Below the pieces are notes generated by a model. That model made no database searches and had not been told where the DNA came from. It worked only from the letters and a program-made list of their open reading frames with translations. The position numbers and the translations under genes were made by a program. Shown here piece by piece: positions 1-8,173 of a stretch of 64,000 nt of DNA (position 1 is its first letter; every line of letters starts with the position of its first letter). Origin of the DNA: Burkholderia latens. Its GTDB lineage: Bacteria; Pseudomonadota; Gammaproteobacteria; Burkholderiales; Burkholderiaceae. The stretch spans positions 21,155 to 85,154 of the forward strand of contig NZ_CABVPL010000027.1 of assembly GCF_902499045.1 (NCBI RefSeq), in the 5' to 3' direction.

Positions 1-2088
1 CGCGAACGGCGCGATAAGGTGCTCGTCGTCACGGTCGACCATCCGCCCGTCAACGCGCTGTCCGCCGACGTGCGGCGCGGCCTCGCCGACGCACTCGACG
101 CCGCGCAGGCCGACGACACGATCCGCGCGGTGCTGATCGTCGGCGCCGGCCGCAATTTCATCGCGGGCGCCGACATCCGCGAATTCGGCAAGCCGCCGGT
201 GCCGCCGTCGCTGCCCGACGTGTGCGAGCGGATCGAGTCGAGCGCGAAGCCGGTCGTGGTCGCGCTGCACGGCGCGACGCTCGGCGGCGGCCTCGAGGTC
301 GCGCTCGCCGCGCATTACCGGATCGCGGTGCCCGGCGCGAAGCTGGGGCTCCCCGAAGTGACGCTCGGCCTGCTGCCGGGCGCCGGCGGCACGCAGCGCG
401 CGCCGCGGCTGATCGGCGCGAAGGCCGCGCTCGACCTGATGCTGACCGGCCGTCACGCGAGCGCCGACGAGGCGCTCGTGCTCGGCCTCGTCGATCGCGT
501 CGCGCACAGCGACGACACGCTCGCCGAAGGGCTCGCGTACGCGCAGGAACTCGTGTCGCTCGGTGCGCCGCCGCGGCGCACGCGTGACGCGCAGGGGCTC
601 GCCGATCGTGCGGCCGCGCTGGCCGCGATCGATGCGGCGCGCGTGGAGCTGCCGAAGAAATCGCGTGGCCTCTTCTCGCCGGCGAAGATCGTCGACGCGG
701 TCGAGGCCGCGCTCACGCTGCCGTTCGACGCGGGGATGAAGCTCGAACGCAGCCTGTTCCTGCAATGCCTCGACAGCCCGCAGCGCGCAGGTCTCGTGCA
801 CGCATTCTTCGCGGAGCGCGAGGCCGCGAAGGCGCCCGAGGCGCGCCGCGCGAGCGCACGGCCGGTCGAGCGGATCGGCGTGGTCGGCGGCGGCACGATG
901 GGCGCCGGCATTGCGGTCGCGGCGCTCGATGCCGGGCTGCCGGTGACGATGATCGAGCGCGACGAAGCGTCGCTCTCGCGCGGCCGCGCGCACGTCGAGA
1001 AGGTATACGACGCGCTCGTCGCGAAGGGCCGGATGACGCCGGCCGCGCACGCGGCGCGGCTCGCGCGCTTCAAGGGCAGCACGTCGTACGACGCGCTCGC
1101 GCAGGCCGACGTCGTGATCGAGGCCGTGTTCGAGGACATGGCCGTGAAAAAGGCCGTATTCGCCGAACTCGCGCGCGTGTGCAAGCCGGGCGCGGTGCTT
1201 GCGACCAACACGTCGTATCTCGACATCGACGAGTTGGCCGCCAGCATCGACCGGCCGGCCGACGTGATCGGGCTGCATTTCTTCTCGCCGGCGAACGTGA
1301 TGAAGCTGCTCGAGATCGTCGTGCCGGCGCGCGTTGCCGCCGATGTCGTCGCGACGGCGTTCGCGCTCGCGAAACAGATGAAGAAGACGCCGGTGCGCGC
1401 CGGCGTGTGCGACGGCTTCATCGGCAACCGGATCCTCGCCGTCTACCGCACCGCGGCCGACTACGTGATGGAAGACGGCGCGTCGCCGTACCAGATCGAC
1501 CGCGCGGTGCGCGACTTCGGCTTTCCGATGGGGCCGTTCCAGGTCGTCGACCTCGCGGGCGGCGACATCGGCTGGGCGACCCGCAAGCGCCGCGCGGCCA
1601 CGCGCGATCCGAACGCCCGCTACGTGGAAATTTCCGACCGGCTGTGCGAGCGCGGCTGGTTCGGCCAGAAGACGGGCCGCGGCTACTACGTGTATCCGGA
1701 CGGCGCGCGCATCGGCACGCCCGACCCGGAAGTCGAAGCGATCGTCGCCGAAGAACGCGCGAAGAAGGGCGTCACGCCGCGCACGTTCACCGACGACGAA
1801 ATCCTGCGCCGCTACCTCGCCGCGATGATCAACGAGGGCGCGAACGTCGTGCACGAGAAGATCGCGCTGCGTCCGCTCGACGTCGATGCGGTGTTCCTGT
1901 ACGGCTACGGCTTCCCGCGCTATCGCGGCGGCCCGATGCACTACGCGGACACGGTCGGCCTCGCGAGCGTGCTCGCCGACATCCGCGCGTTCGCACAGGA
2001 AGATCCGTTGTTCTGGAAGCCGTCGCCGCTGCTCGTCGAGCTGGTCGAGCGCGGCGCGAACTTCGCGAGCCTGAACCACATCGACTGA
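1..2088 (+). CDS. Bifunctional enoyl-CoA hydratase / 3-hydroxyacyl-CoA dehydrogenase (5' partial)
   Basis: Multifunctional beta-oxidation enzyme of the FadJ/PimF kind: it hydrates a 2-enoyl-CoA and oxidises the 3-hydroxyacyl-CoA with NAD. The frame is open from the first base (residues RERRDK precede the first usable start, a GTG at 19), so the true start lies a few codons outside the window. The N-terminal crotonase domain shows the oxyanion-hole segment [11 protein letters not shown], the GGGLEVAL helix and [14 protein letters not shown] with the expected glutamates. The dehydrogenase half begins near residue 290 with the Rossmann motif [13 protein letters not shown] and continues through [18 protein letters not shown] to two C-terminal helical domains. 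Length (about 695 aa) fits a FadJ-like protein. It heads an operon with two acyl-CoA dehydrogenases and a CoA-transferase, so together they could carry out several consecutive beta-oxidation steps. Function as a class is certain; substrate is not. Confidence 0.93.
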   Translation, partial: RERRDKVLVVTVDHPPVNALSADVRRGLADALDAAQADDTIRAVLIVGAGRNFIAGADIREFGKPPVPPSLPDVCERIESSAKPVVVALHGATLGGGLEVALAAHYRIAVPGAKLGLPEVTLGLLPGAGGTQRAPRLIGAKAALDLMLTGRHASADEALVLGLVDRVAHSDDTLAEGLAYAQELVSLGAPPRRTRDAQGLADRAAALAAIDAARVELPKKSRGLFSPAKIVDAVEAALTLPFDAGMKLERSLFLQCLDSPQRAGLVHAFFAEREAAKAPEARRASARPVERIGVVGGGTMGAGIAVAALDAGLPVTMIERDEASLSRGRAHVEKVYDALVAKGRMTPAAHAARLARFKGSTSYDALAQADVVIEAVFEDMAVKKAVFAELARVCKPGAVLATNTSYLDIDELAASIDRPADVIGLHFFSPANVMKLLEIVVPARVAADVVATAFALAKQMKKTPVRAGVCDGFIGNRILAVYRTAADYVMEDGASPYQIDRAVRDFGFPMGPFQVVDLAGGDIGWATRKRRAATRDPNARYVEISDRLCERGWFGQKTGRGYYVYPDGARIGTPDPEVEAIVAEERAKKGVTPRTFTDDEILRRYLAAMINEGANVVHEKIALRPLDVDAVFLYGYGFPRYRGGPMHYADTVGLASVLADIRAFAQEDPLFWKPSPLLVELVERGANFASLNHID

Positions 2089-2116
2089 ACGCCCACCCAT
2101 TCGCAACGGACCCACG

Positions 2117-3319
2117 ATGGACCTCAATTTCACTCCCGAAGAGGAGGCGTTCCGCACGGAAGTGCAGCGCTTCCTCGCCGCCGAACTGCCCGAGCGCACC
2201 GCGCGCAAGGTGAAGGGCGGCCTGCACCTGACGCGCGACGACATGCGCGAATGGCACGCGATCCTGAACGCGCGCGGCTGGCTCGCGAGCCACTGGCCGC
2301 GCGAGTACGGCGGCCCCGGCTGGAGCGTCGCGCAGAAGTTCCTGTTCGACAACGAATGCGCGCTCGCCGGCGCGCCGCGCATCGTGCCGTTCGGCGTGAA
2401 CATGCTCGGCCCCGTGCTGATCAAGTACGGCAGCGAAGCGCAGAAGCGCCACTGGCTGCCGCGCATTCTCGACGGCACCGACTGGTGGTGCCAGGGTTAC
2501 TCGGAGCCGGGCGCCGGCTCCGATCTCGCGTCGGTGAAGACGACGGCGGTGCGCGACGGCGACCACTACGTCGTGAACGGCCAGAAGACGTGGACCACGC
2601 TCGGCCACTACGCGAACATGATCTTCTGCCTCGTGCGCACCGCGACCGACGTGCGCAAGCAGGAGGGCATCAGCTTCCTGCTGATCGACATGAGCACGCC
2701 GGGCGTCGAAGTGCGCCCGATCATCACGCTCGACGGCGAGCACGAAGTGAACGAAGTGTTCTTCACCGACGTGCGCGTGCCGGTGGAGAACCTCGTCGGC
2801 GAAGAGAACCGCGGCTGGACCTGCGCGAAATACCTGCTCACGTACGAGCGCACCAACATCGCCGGGATCGGCTTCTCGACGGCCGCGCTCGAACGGCTGC
2901 GTGCGGTTGCCGCGAAGGTCACGAAGAACGGCCGCCCGCTCGCGGACGATCCGTTCTTCGCGGCCCGCGTCGCGCGCGTCGAGATCGAACTCGAGAACAT
3001 GCGCACGACGAACCTGCGCGTGCTGGCGGCGGTCGCAGGCGGCGGCGTGCCGGGCGCGGAAAGCTCGATGCTGAAGATCCGCGGCACGCAGATCCGCCAG
3101 GAAATCACCGCGCTGATGCGCCGCGCGATGGGGCCGTACGCGGTGCCGTTCATCGATGACGCGCTCGACGCCGGCCATGCGGCGGGCAGCGAACCGGTCG
3201 GCCCGGCCGAAGCCGCGAGCGCCGCGCAGCAGTACTTCAACAACCGCAAGCTGTCGATCTTCGGCGGCTCGAACGAGATCCAGAAGAACATCATCGCGAA
3301 GATGATGCTCGGGCTGTAA
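2117..3319 (+). CDS. Acyl-CoA dehydrogenase, large-subunit type
   Basis: FAD-dependent alpha,beta-dehydrogenation of an acyl-CoA. 400 aa; N-terminal helical domain, then the flavin/substrate segment WWCQGYSEPGAGSDLASVKT near residue 125 and GQKTWTTLGHYAN, then the C-terminal helical domain ending in the family motif FGGSNEIQKNII. In medium-chain acyl-CoA dehydrogenase the catalytic glutamate lies in the equivalent YEGTSQIQ motif; here that position reads glycine, as in relatives that place the base elsewhere or act as half of a heteromer. The gene starts 28 bp after the hydratase/dehydrogenase and is followed 14 bp later by a second, dissimilar acyl-CoA dehydrogenase. The arrangement resembles the Rhodopseudomonas pimF/pimC/pimD genes for pimeloyl-CoA degradation, so the pair may act together on a dicarboxylyl-CoA. 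That substrate assignment is inference. Confidence 0.93.
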   Translation: MDLNFTPEEEAFRTEVQRFLAAELPERTARKVKGGLHLTRDDMREWHAILNARGWLASHWPREYGGPGWSVAQKFLFDNECALAGAPRIVPFGVNMLGPVLIKYGSEAQKRHWLPRILDGTDWWCQGYSEPGAGSDLASVKTTAVRDGDHYVVNGQKTWTTLGHYANMIFCLVRTATDVRKQEGISFLLIDMSTPGVEVRPIITLDGEHEVNEVFFTDVRVPVENLVGEENRGWTCAKYLLTYERTNIAGIGFSTAALERLRAVAAKVTKNGRPLADDPFFAARVARVEIELENMRTTNLRVLAAVAGGGVPGAESSMLKIRGTQIRQEITALMRRAMGPYAVPFIDDALDAGHAAGSEPVGPAEAASAAQQYFNNRKLSIFGGSNEIQKNIIAKMMLGL

Positions 3320-3333
3320 CGGGGAGCGCGACG

Positions 3334-4479
3334 ATGGATTTTCAGCACACGGAAGACCGGCGGATGCTGGCGGACACGTTGAACCGCTTCATCGCCGAAC
3401 GATACGCGTTCCCGGTGCGCGACCGCATCGCGCAGTCGGCCGAAGGCTTCGACCGCACGATGTGGCGGCGCTTCGCCGAGCTCGGCGCGATCGGCGCACT
3501 GTTTGCCGAAGCGGACGGCGGCTTCGGCGGCGCGGGCTTCGACATCGCGGTGGTGTTCGAATGCGTCGGGCGCGGGCTCGTCGTCGAGCCGTTTCTCGGC
3601 GCGTTGCTCGCGGGGCGTGCGCTCGCGCTCGCCGGCGGCGACGCGCATCGTGCGCGGCTCGCCGCGCTGATCGACGGCAGCGCGAGCGCCGCGTTTGCGC
3701 ACGACGAGCCGGGCTCGCACTACGAACTGACCACCGTGCGCACGCGCGCCGAGCGAGCCGGCGGCGGCTGGGTGCTGACGGGCGCGAAGGGCGTCGTCGA
3801 CCAGGCCGCGCAGGCGGCGTTCTTCGTCGTCAGCGCGCGCGTGTCCGGCCGTGACGACGACGCGGCCGGCATCGGCCTGTTCGTCGTGCCGGCCGATGCG
3901 CCGGGCGTGTCGCTGCGCGACTACCGGAAGATCGACGGCGGCCGCGCGGCCGAAGTGCGCTTCGAGCGCGTCGCGCTGCCGGCCGACGCCGCGCTCGGCG
4001 TGTCGGCGACGGAGGGCGACGAAGCAGGCGCGGCGTTGCTCGAACGCGTGCTCGGCTACGGGCTGCTCGCGCTGTCGGCCGAAGCGCTCGGCGCGATGGA
4101 CGTCGCGAAGGAAGCGACGCTCGACTATCTGCGCACGCGCAGGCAGTTCGGGATGCCGATCGGCAGCTTCCAGGCGCTGCAGCACCGGATGGCGGACCTG
4201 CTGCTCGAAGTCGAGCAGGCGCGCTCGGCGGTGATCAACGCGGCTGCGCAGCTCGATGCGCCGCGCGCGGTGCGCGAGCGCGCGCTCGCGGCGGCCAAGT
4301 ACAGCGTCGGCCGGATCGGCACGCTCGTCGCGGAAGAAAGCATCCAGCTGCACGGCGGGATCGGGATGACGTGGGAGCTGCCGTTGTCGCACTACGCGAA
4401 GCGGCTCGTGATGATCGATCACCAGCTCGGCGACGAGGATCACCATCTCGCGCGCTATATCTCGCTGTCGAAACGGTAA
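3334..4479 (+). CDS. Acyl-CoA dehydrogenase, small-subunit type
   Basis: Second acyl-CoA dehydrogenase of the operon, 381 aa, preceded by GGGGAG at a normal distance from the ATG. It has the family helical N-terminus, a beta-domain that lacks a clear copy of the EPGAGSD flavin motif (it reads HDEPGSHYEL), and the C-terminal RRQFGMPIGSFQALQHRMADL and QLHGGIGMTWELPLSHYAKR motifs. It does not end in the usual GGSxEIQ helix but in IDHQLGDEDHHLARYI. This pattern, a partner missing parts of the active site beside a fuller homologue, matches heteromeric acyl-CoA dehydrogenases (PimC/PimD, actinobacterial ChsE-type pairs). Probably forms a complex with the preceding gene product; sequence alone does not prove it. 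Confidence 0.92.
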   Translation: MDFQHTEDRRMLADTLNRFIAERYAFPVRDRIAQSAEGFDRTMWRRFAELGAIGALFAEADGGFGGAGFDIAVVFECVGRGLVVEPFLGALLAGRALALAGGDAHRARLAALIDGSASAAFAHDEPGSHYELTTVRTRAERAGGGWVLTGAKGVVDQAAQAAFFVVSARVSGRDDDAAGIGLFVVPADAPGVSLRDYRKIDGGRAAEVRFERVALPADAALGVSATEGDEAGAALLERVLGYGLLALSAEALGAMDVAKEATLDYLRTRRQFGMPIGSFQALQHRMADLLLEVEQARSAVINAAAQLDAPRAVRERALAAAKYSVGRIGTLVAEESIQLHGGIGMTWELPLSHYAKRLVMIDHQLGDEDHHLARYISLSKR

Positions 4480-4509
4480 AGGCGCACGTCGCGAATGGAG
4501 GAGACAACG

Positions 4510-5715
4510 ATGACGAACGACACGCGCGCGCTGCCTTTGGCCGGCGTGAAGGTGCTCGATTTCTCGCGCGTGCTCGCGGGCCCGTGGAGCGCGATGGTGC
4601 TCGCCGATTTCGGCGCGGAAGTGATCAAGGTCGAGCATCCGGCGCGCGGCGACGACACGCGCGACTGGGGGCTGCGGATCGGCAACACGGAGACGACGTA
4701 CTTCAACAGCGTGAACCGCAGCAAGCGGTCGATCTGCGTCGACCTGCAGACGGACGAAGGGCAGCGCATCGCACGCGAGCTGGCCGCGCACGCCGACGTG
4801 CTGATCCACAACTTCAAGTGCGGCGGCGCGGAGAAGCTCGGGCTCGGCTACGACGCGCTCGCCGAGCTGAATCCGGGGCTCGTGCATTGCGCGATCTCCG
4901 GCTACGACCGCTCGGGCCCGGAGGCCGCGCGGCCCGGCTACGACCTCGTCGTGCAGGGCGAGGCCGGACTGATGGCGCTGAACGGCGAGGCCGGCCAGCC
5001 GCCGCTGAAGTTCGGCGTCGCGGCGGTCGACCTGTTCACCGGCATGTATTCGGCGCAGGCGATTCTCGCCGCGCTGTACGAGCGCCACGCGACGGGCCGC
5101 GGGCGGCGCATCGAGATGGCGCTGTTCGATTGCGGGCTGATGATCACAGCGTACTACGGGCTCGACGCGCTGCTGATGGGCGAGGATCCGCCGCGCTACG
5201 GCAATGCGCATCCGTCGATCGTCCCGTACGGCGTGTTCGACGCGGCCGACGGCCCGCTCGTGATCACGGTCGGCAACAACACGCAGTTCGCGCGCTTCTG
5301 CGACGCGATCGGGCGGCCCGATCTCGCCGCGGACGAACGCTACAAGAGCAACCTCGGCCGTTCCGAACACCGCGCCGCGCTGCTGCCGGAGATCCGCCGC
5401 GAACTCGCGCGGCGGCCGCGCGCGATGCTCCTCGCGGCGCTCGCCGGGGCCGGCATTCCGTGCGGCGAAGTGCTCGGGCTGCACGACGCGCTGACGTCGG
5501 AGCGCGCGACCCGCGCGGGGCTCGTCACGCGGCAGCCGCATCCGGTCGCGGGCGGCGTCGACGTGCTCGCGCCGCCGTATCGCTTCGACGGCGCGCGGCT
5601 GCCGGTGCGCGGCGCGCCGCCGGTGCTCGGCGCCGATACGGACGACGTGCTCGGCGGCTGGCTCGGAATGTCGGCCGAGGACGTCGCGCGGCTGCGGGCC
5701 GATCGCATCGTGTAG
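4510..5715 (+). CDS. Family III CoA-transferase (CaiB/BaiF)
   Basis: Transfers CoA between carboxylates; in this operon it would activate the acid that the neighbouring enzymes then oxidise, or recycle CoA from the product. 401 aa from the ATG at 4510. An in-frame ATG at 4495 exists, but the bases just before 4510 (atggaggagacaacg) form a Shine-Dalgarno, so 4510 is preferred. Family features: N-terminal VLDFSRVLAGPWSAMVLADFG and VIKVEHPARGDDTR, NRSKRSICVDL, and the conserved aspartate (about residue 174) in AAVDLFTGMYSAQAIL that forms the acyl-anhydride intermediate in formyl-CoA transferase relatives. Last gene of the beta-oxidation operon; substrate unknown. Confidence 0.93.
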   Translation: MTNDTRALPLAGVKVLDFSRVLAGPWSAMVLADFGAEVIKVEHPARGDDTRDWGLRIGNTETTYFNSVNRSKRSICVDLQTDEGQRIARELAAHADVLIHNFKCGGAEKLGLGYDALAELNPGLVHCAISGYDRSGPEAARPGYDLVVQGEAGLMALNGEAGQPPLKFGVAAVDLFTGMYSAQAILAALYERHATGRGRRIEMALFDCGLMITAYYGLDALLMGEDPPRYGNAHPSIVPYGVFDAADGPLVITVGNNTQFARFCDAIGRPDLAADERYKSNLGRSEHRAALLPEIRRELARRPRAMLLAALAGAGIPCGEVLGLHDALTSERATRAGLVTRQPHPVAGGVDVLAPPYRFDGARLPVRGAPPVLGADTDDVLGGWLGMSAEDVARLRADRIV

Positions 5716-5812
5716 ATCGCTGGTTCCGCCGCGGCGCGGGCGGAGCTGGGGAAGCGCGCCGATCATCCACGAGACACGCGTCGCCAAACGACGAGAGAAT
5801 ATTGGAGACACC

Positions 5813-6118
5813 ATGGAGCTTTCCGTCATCGAATCGGTCACGGCGCGCCGTGACTACCAGCAGCTCGTGCGTGCGCGGCGCCGCTTCAGCTTCGCGCTGA
5901 CGGCGCTGATGATCGCCACGTACTACGGCTTCATCCTGCTCGTCGCGCTCGCGCCGCACGTGCTGGCCGCGCCGCTGTACCGCGGCGCGACGACGACGGT
6001 CGGAATCGCCGCGGGCGTCGCGATCATCCTGATCGCGATCGGCCTCACCGCGTGCTACGTGCTGCGCGCGAACCGTGCGTTCGACCGCCGCGTCGACGCG
6101 ATCCTGCAGCGTTCGTGA
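5813..6118 (+). CDS. DUF485 inner-membrane protein
   Basis: 101 aa, preceded by TTGGAGACACC, a good ribosome site. Two membrane segments (about residues 25-47 and 60-82) and the N-terminal signature YQQLVRARRRFSF typical of DUF485 (YjcH) proteins. Members are nearly always encoded directly upstream of the acetate/cation symporter ActP, as here with a 13-bp gap, and are presumed to assist or modulate it. No enzymatic function is known. A 97-bp gap separates it from the CoA-transferase, so it probably starts its own transcript, though no convincing promoter was seen. Confidence 0.9.
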   Translation: MELSVIESVTARRDYQQLVRARRRFSFALTALMIATYYGFILLVALAPHVLAAPLYRGATTTVGIAAGVAIILIAIGLTACYVLRANRAFDRRVDAILQRS

Positions 6119-6131
6119 GACGGAGGCCGCC

Positions 6132-7817
6132 ATGCGAATCATTTCGGGCGCCCTCGGCGCGCTGGCCGCGCTCGTGTCCTCCACCGCCCATGCGACCGGC
6201 GTCGCGGGGCCGATGCCCGACAAGGTCGAGCTGAACCCGGTCGCGATCGCGATGTTCTTCGCGTTCGTGTTCGCGACGCTCGCGCTCACGCGCTGGGCCG
6301 CACGCCGCACGCGCTCGGCGCGCGACTTCTACACGGCGGGCGGCGGCATCACCGGGCTGCAGAACGGGCTCGCGATCGCGGGCGACTACATGTCGGCCGC
6401 GTCGTTCCTCGGGCTGTCGGGGATGGTGTTCATGTTCGGCTTCGACGGGCTGATCTACTCGATCGGCTTCCTGGTCGGCTGGCCGTTCGTGATGTTCCTG
6501 ATCGCCGAACCGCTGCGCAATCTCGGCAAGTTCACGTTCGTCGACGTCGTCGCGTACCGCTTCGCGCAGCGGCCGATCCGGCTGCTGACGTCCGCGAACG
6601 CGCTGACGATCGTCGTGCTGTACCTCGTCGTGCAGATGGTCGGCGCGGGCAAGCTGATCCAGCTGCTGTTCGGGCTGTCGTACGGCACCGCCGAGCTGAT
6701 CGTCGGCGTGCTGATGGTCGTCTACGTGTTCTTCGGCGGGATGACCGCGACGACCTGGGTGCAGGTGATCAAGGCCGTGCTGCTGCTCGCCGGCGCGACG
6801 CTGCTCGCGTTGCTCGCGCTCGGCGAATTCGGCTTCAGCGTCGACGAGATGTTCCGCCGCGCGGTGGCCGTGCATCCGGGCGCGCTGTCGATCATGGGGC
6901 CCGGCAAGCTGATCCGCGATCCGGCCAACGCGCTGTCGCTCGGCATCGCGCTGATGTTCGGCACGGCCGGCTTTCCGCACATCCTGATGCGCTTCTTCAC
7001 GGTGCCGAACGCGAAGGAGGCGCGCAAGTCGGTGCTGTACGCGACCGGCTTCATCGGCTACTTCTATCTGCTGACGTTCGTGATCGGCTTCTCGGCGATC
7101 GTGCTGCTCGCGCAGCATCCGGAATTCTTCCGGCTCGGCGCGAACGGCACGTTCAACCTCACGCACGACCTGCTCGGCGGCTCGAACATGGTCGCCGTGA
7201 AGCTCGCGCAGGCGGTCGGCGGCAACTGGTTCTACGGGTTCATCGCGGCCGTCACGTTCGCGACGATCCTCGCCGTGGTCGCCGGGCTGACGCTCGCCGG
7301 CGCGACGACGATCTCGCACGACCTGTACGCGCAGATGTGGGCGCGCGGCAAGCCCGACGAACGGCTGGAAATGCGCATTTCGCGCGCGGCGACGATCGGG
7401 CTGTCGGCCATCGCGATCGCGCTGTCGATCCTGTTCGAGCACGTGAACGTCGCGTTCATGGTCGGGCTCGTCGCGGCGGTGGCCGCGAGCGCGAATTTCC
7501 CGGTGCTCGCGATGTCGATCTTCTGGCGCGGGATGACGACGCGCGGCGCGGTGCTCGGCGGCGGCCTCGGCCTCGTGTCGGCGGTCGCGCTCACGGTGCT
7601 GTCGAAGTCGGTGTGGGTCGACGTGCTCCACCACGCGCATGCGCCGGTGTTTCTCGACAACCCGGCGCTGGTGTCGGTGCCGCTCGCGTTCGCCGGGATC
7701 GTCGTCGGCTCGCTCGCCGACCGCGGCGAGCGCGCACGCCGCGAGCGCGACGCGTTCGAGCAGCAGGAGTTCTACGCGCAGACGGGCGTGCTGGCGAGCC
7801 GCGCGGTCCAGCACTGA
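6132..7817 (+). CDS. actP: Cation/acetate symporter ActP
   Basis: Sodium:solute symporter family (SSS) permease that takes up acetate and other short monocarboxylates. 561 aa from the ATG at 6132, which has GGAGG just upstream; a longer in-frame start at 6075 overlaps the preceding gene and lacks such a site. N-terminal signal-like segment (ALGALAALVSSTAHA), then about 13 membrane segments. Family motifs seen: ARDFYTAGGGITGLQNGLAI, AGDYMSAASFLGLSGMVF and MFGTAGFPHILMRFFTVPNA. Co-transcribed with the DUF485 gene. Downstream begins the dctA regulatory region. Confidence 0.95.
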   Translation: MRIISGALGALAALVSSTAHATGVAGPMPDKVELNPVAIAMFFAFVFATLALTRWAARRTRSARDFYTAGGGITGLQNGLAIAGDYMSAASFLGLSGMVFMFGFDGLIYSIGFLVGWPFVMFLIAEPLRNLGKFTFVDVVAYRFAQRPIRLLTSANALTIVVLYLVVQMVGAGKLIQLLFGLSYGTAELIVGVLMVVYVFFGGMTATTWVQVIKAVLLLAGATLLALLALGEFGFSVDEMFRRAVAVHPGALSIMGPGKLIRDPANALSLGIALMFGTAGFPHILMRFFTVPNAKEARKSVLYATGFIGYFYLLTFVIGFSAIVLLAQHPEFFRLGANGTFNLTHDLLGGSNMVAVKLAQAVGGNWFYGFIAAVTFATILAVVAGLTLAGATTISHDLYAQMWARGKPDERLEMRISRAATIGLSAIAIALSILFEHVNVAFMVGLVAAVAASANFPVLAMSIFWRGMTTRGAVLGGGLGLVSAVALTVLSKSVWVDVLHHAHAPVFLDNPALVSVPLAFAGIVVGSLADRGERARRERDAFEQQEFYAQTGVLASRAVQH

Positions 7818-7840
7818 TTCATCCGATGAAACGGCGCATG

Positions 7841-7892
7841 CGTCCGGATCGCCGGACGGATATTTTCCGGAAATCCGGAATCCCGGATTTCC
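7841..7892. promoter_or_regulatory. Tandem inverted repeats upstream of dctA, candidate DctD enhancer
   Basis: Two dyads share the core TCCGG-N4-CCGGA. The first spans 7841-7858 with 7-bp perfect arms (CGTCCGG / CCGGACG). The second spans 7869-7892 with 10-bp perfect arms (GGAAATCCGG / CCGGATTTCC). Their centres are 31 bp apart, close to three helical turns, so bound dimers would sit on the same DNA face. They lie about 60-110 bp upstream of the sigma-54 promoter, the usual position of an NtrC-family upstream activating sequence. DctD, encoded downstream, is the obvious ligand. The first dyad is followed by TATTTT, so it might instead or also be a weak actP terminator. Confidence 0.6.
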
Positions 7893-7951
7893 TTGCCTGC
7901 CGCATTATGAGAAATACAATGAAAACAACGGCTTGACGGGTTTCGGAAACC

Positions 7952-7967
7952 TGGCATCGACCTTGCA
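7952..7967 (+). promoter_or_regulatory. Sigma-54 (-24/-12) promoter of dctA
   Basis: TGGCATCGACCTTGCA matches the sigma-54 consensus TGGCACG-N4-TTGCW with correct spacing between the GG and GC elements. Transcription would start near 7978. It sits in front of dctA, whose regulators DctB and DctD (a sigma-54 activator with an intact GAFTGA loop) are encoded just downstream, as in other proteobacteria. Confidence 0.8.
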
Positions 7968-8023
7968 CTATGGAAGGCACGGCCGTCCCCCGCGGCCCGA
8001 CTACTACATCAAGGAGACAATCG

Positions 8024-8059
8024 ATGACCAATGCCTTCCACCCCCTCCGGATGTCTTGA
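8024..8059 (+). other. Candidate 11-residue leader peptide upstream of dctA
   Basis: A micro-ORF, MTNAFHPLRMS, preceded by AAGGAGACAATCG, a better ribosome site than that of dctA itself. It lies on the predicted sigma-54 transcript, 115 bp before the dctA start, and is followed by a long-armed hairpin at 8086-8128. This layout suggests translation-coupled control of the dctA leader, but no family was recognised and a chance ORF cannot be excluded. Confidence 0.4.
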
Positions 8060-8085
8060 GGCATCGCTTGTTGCGGCACGGCAGC

Positions 8086-8128
8086 CGCGCAGGCGAGCGG
8101 CCTTTCCCCTGAGACCTCCGCCTGCGCG
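8086..8128 (+). promoter_or_regulatory. Leader hairpin between micro-ORF and dctA
   Basis: Perfect 10-bp inverted repeat, CGCGCAGGCG and CGCCTGCGCG, with a 23-nt loop in the dctA 5' leader. No T-run follows, so it is not an ordinary intrinsic terminator. It could be an mRNA stability or attenuation element; role unknown. Confidence 0.45.
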
Positions 8129-8173
8129 CGTGACGCCGTTTCCACCGGCTCATCTACTTCAGCAGGAACCATC

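Noticed and set aside
2608-5841. 1077-codon minus-strand open frame across the acyl-CoA dehydrogenase operon
   Set aside because: Shadow of the real genes; composition biased to Arg, Ala and Val, with no family motif or ribosome site.
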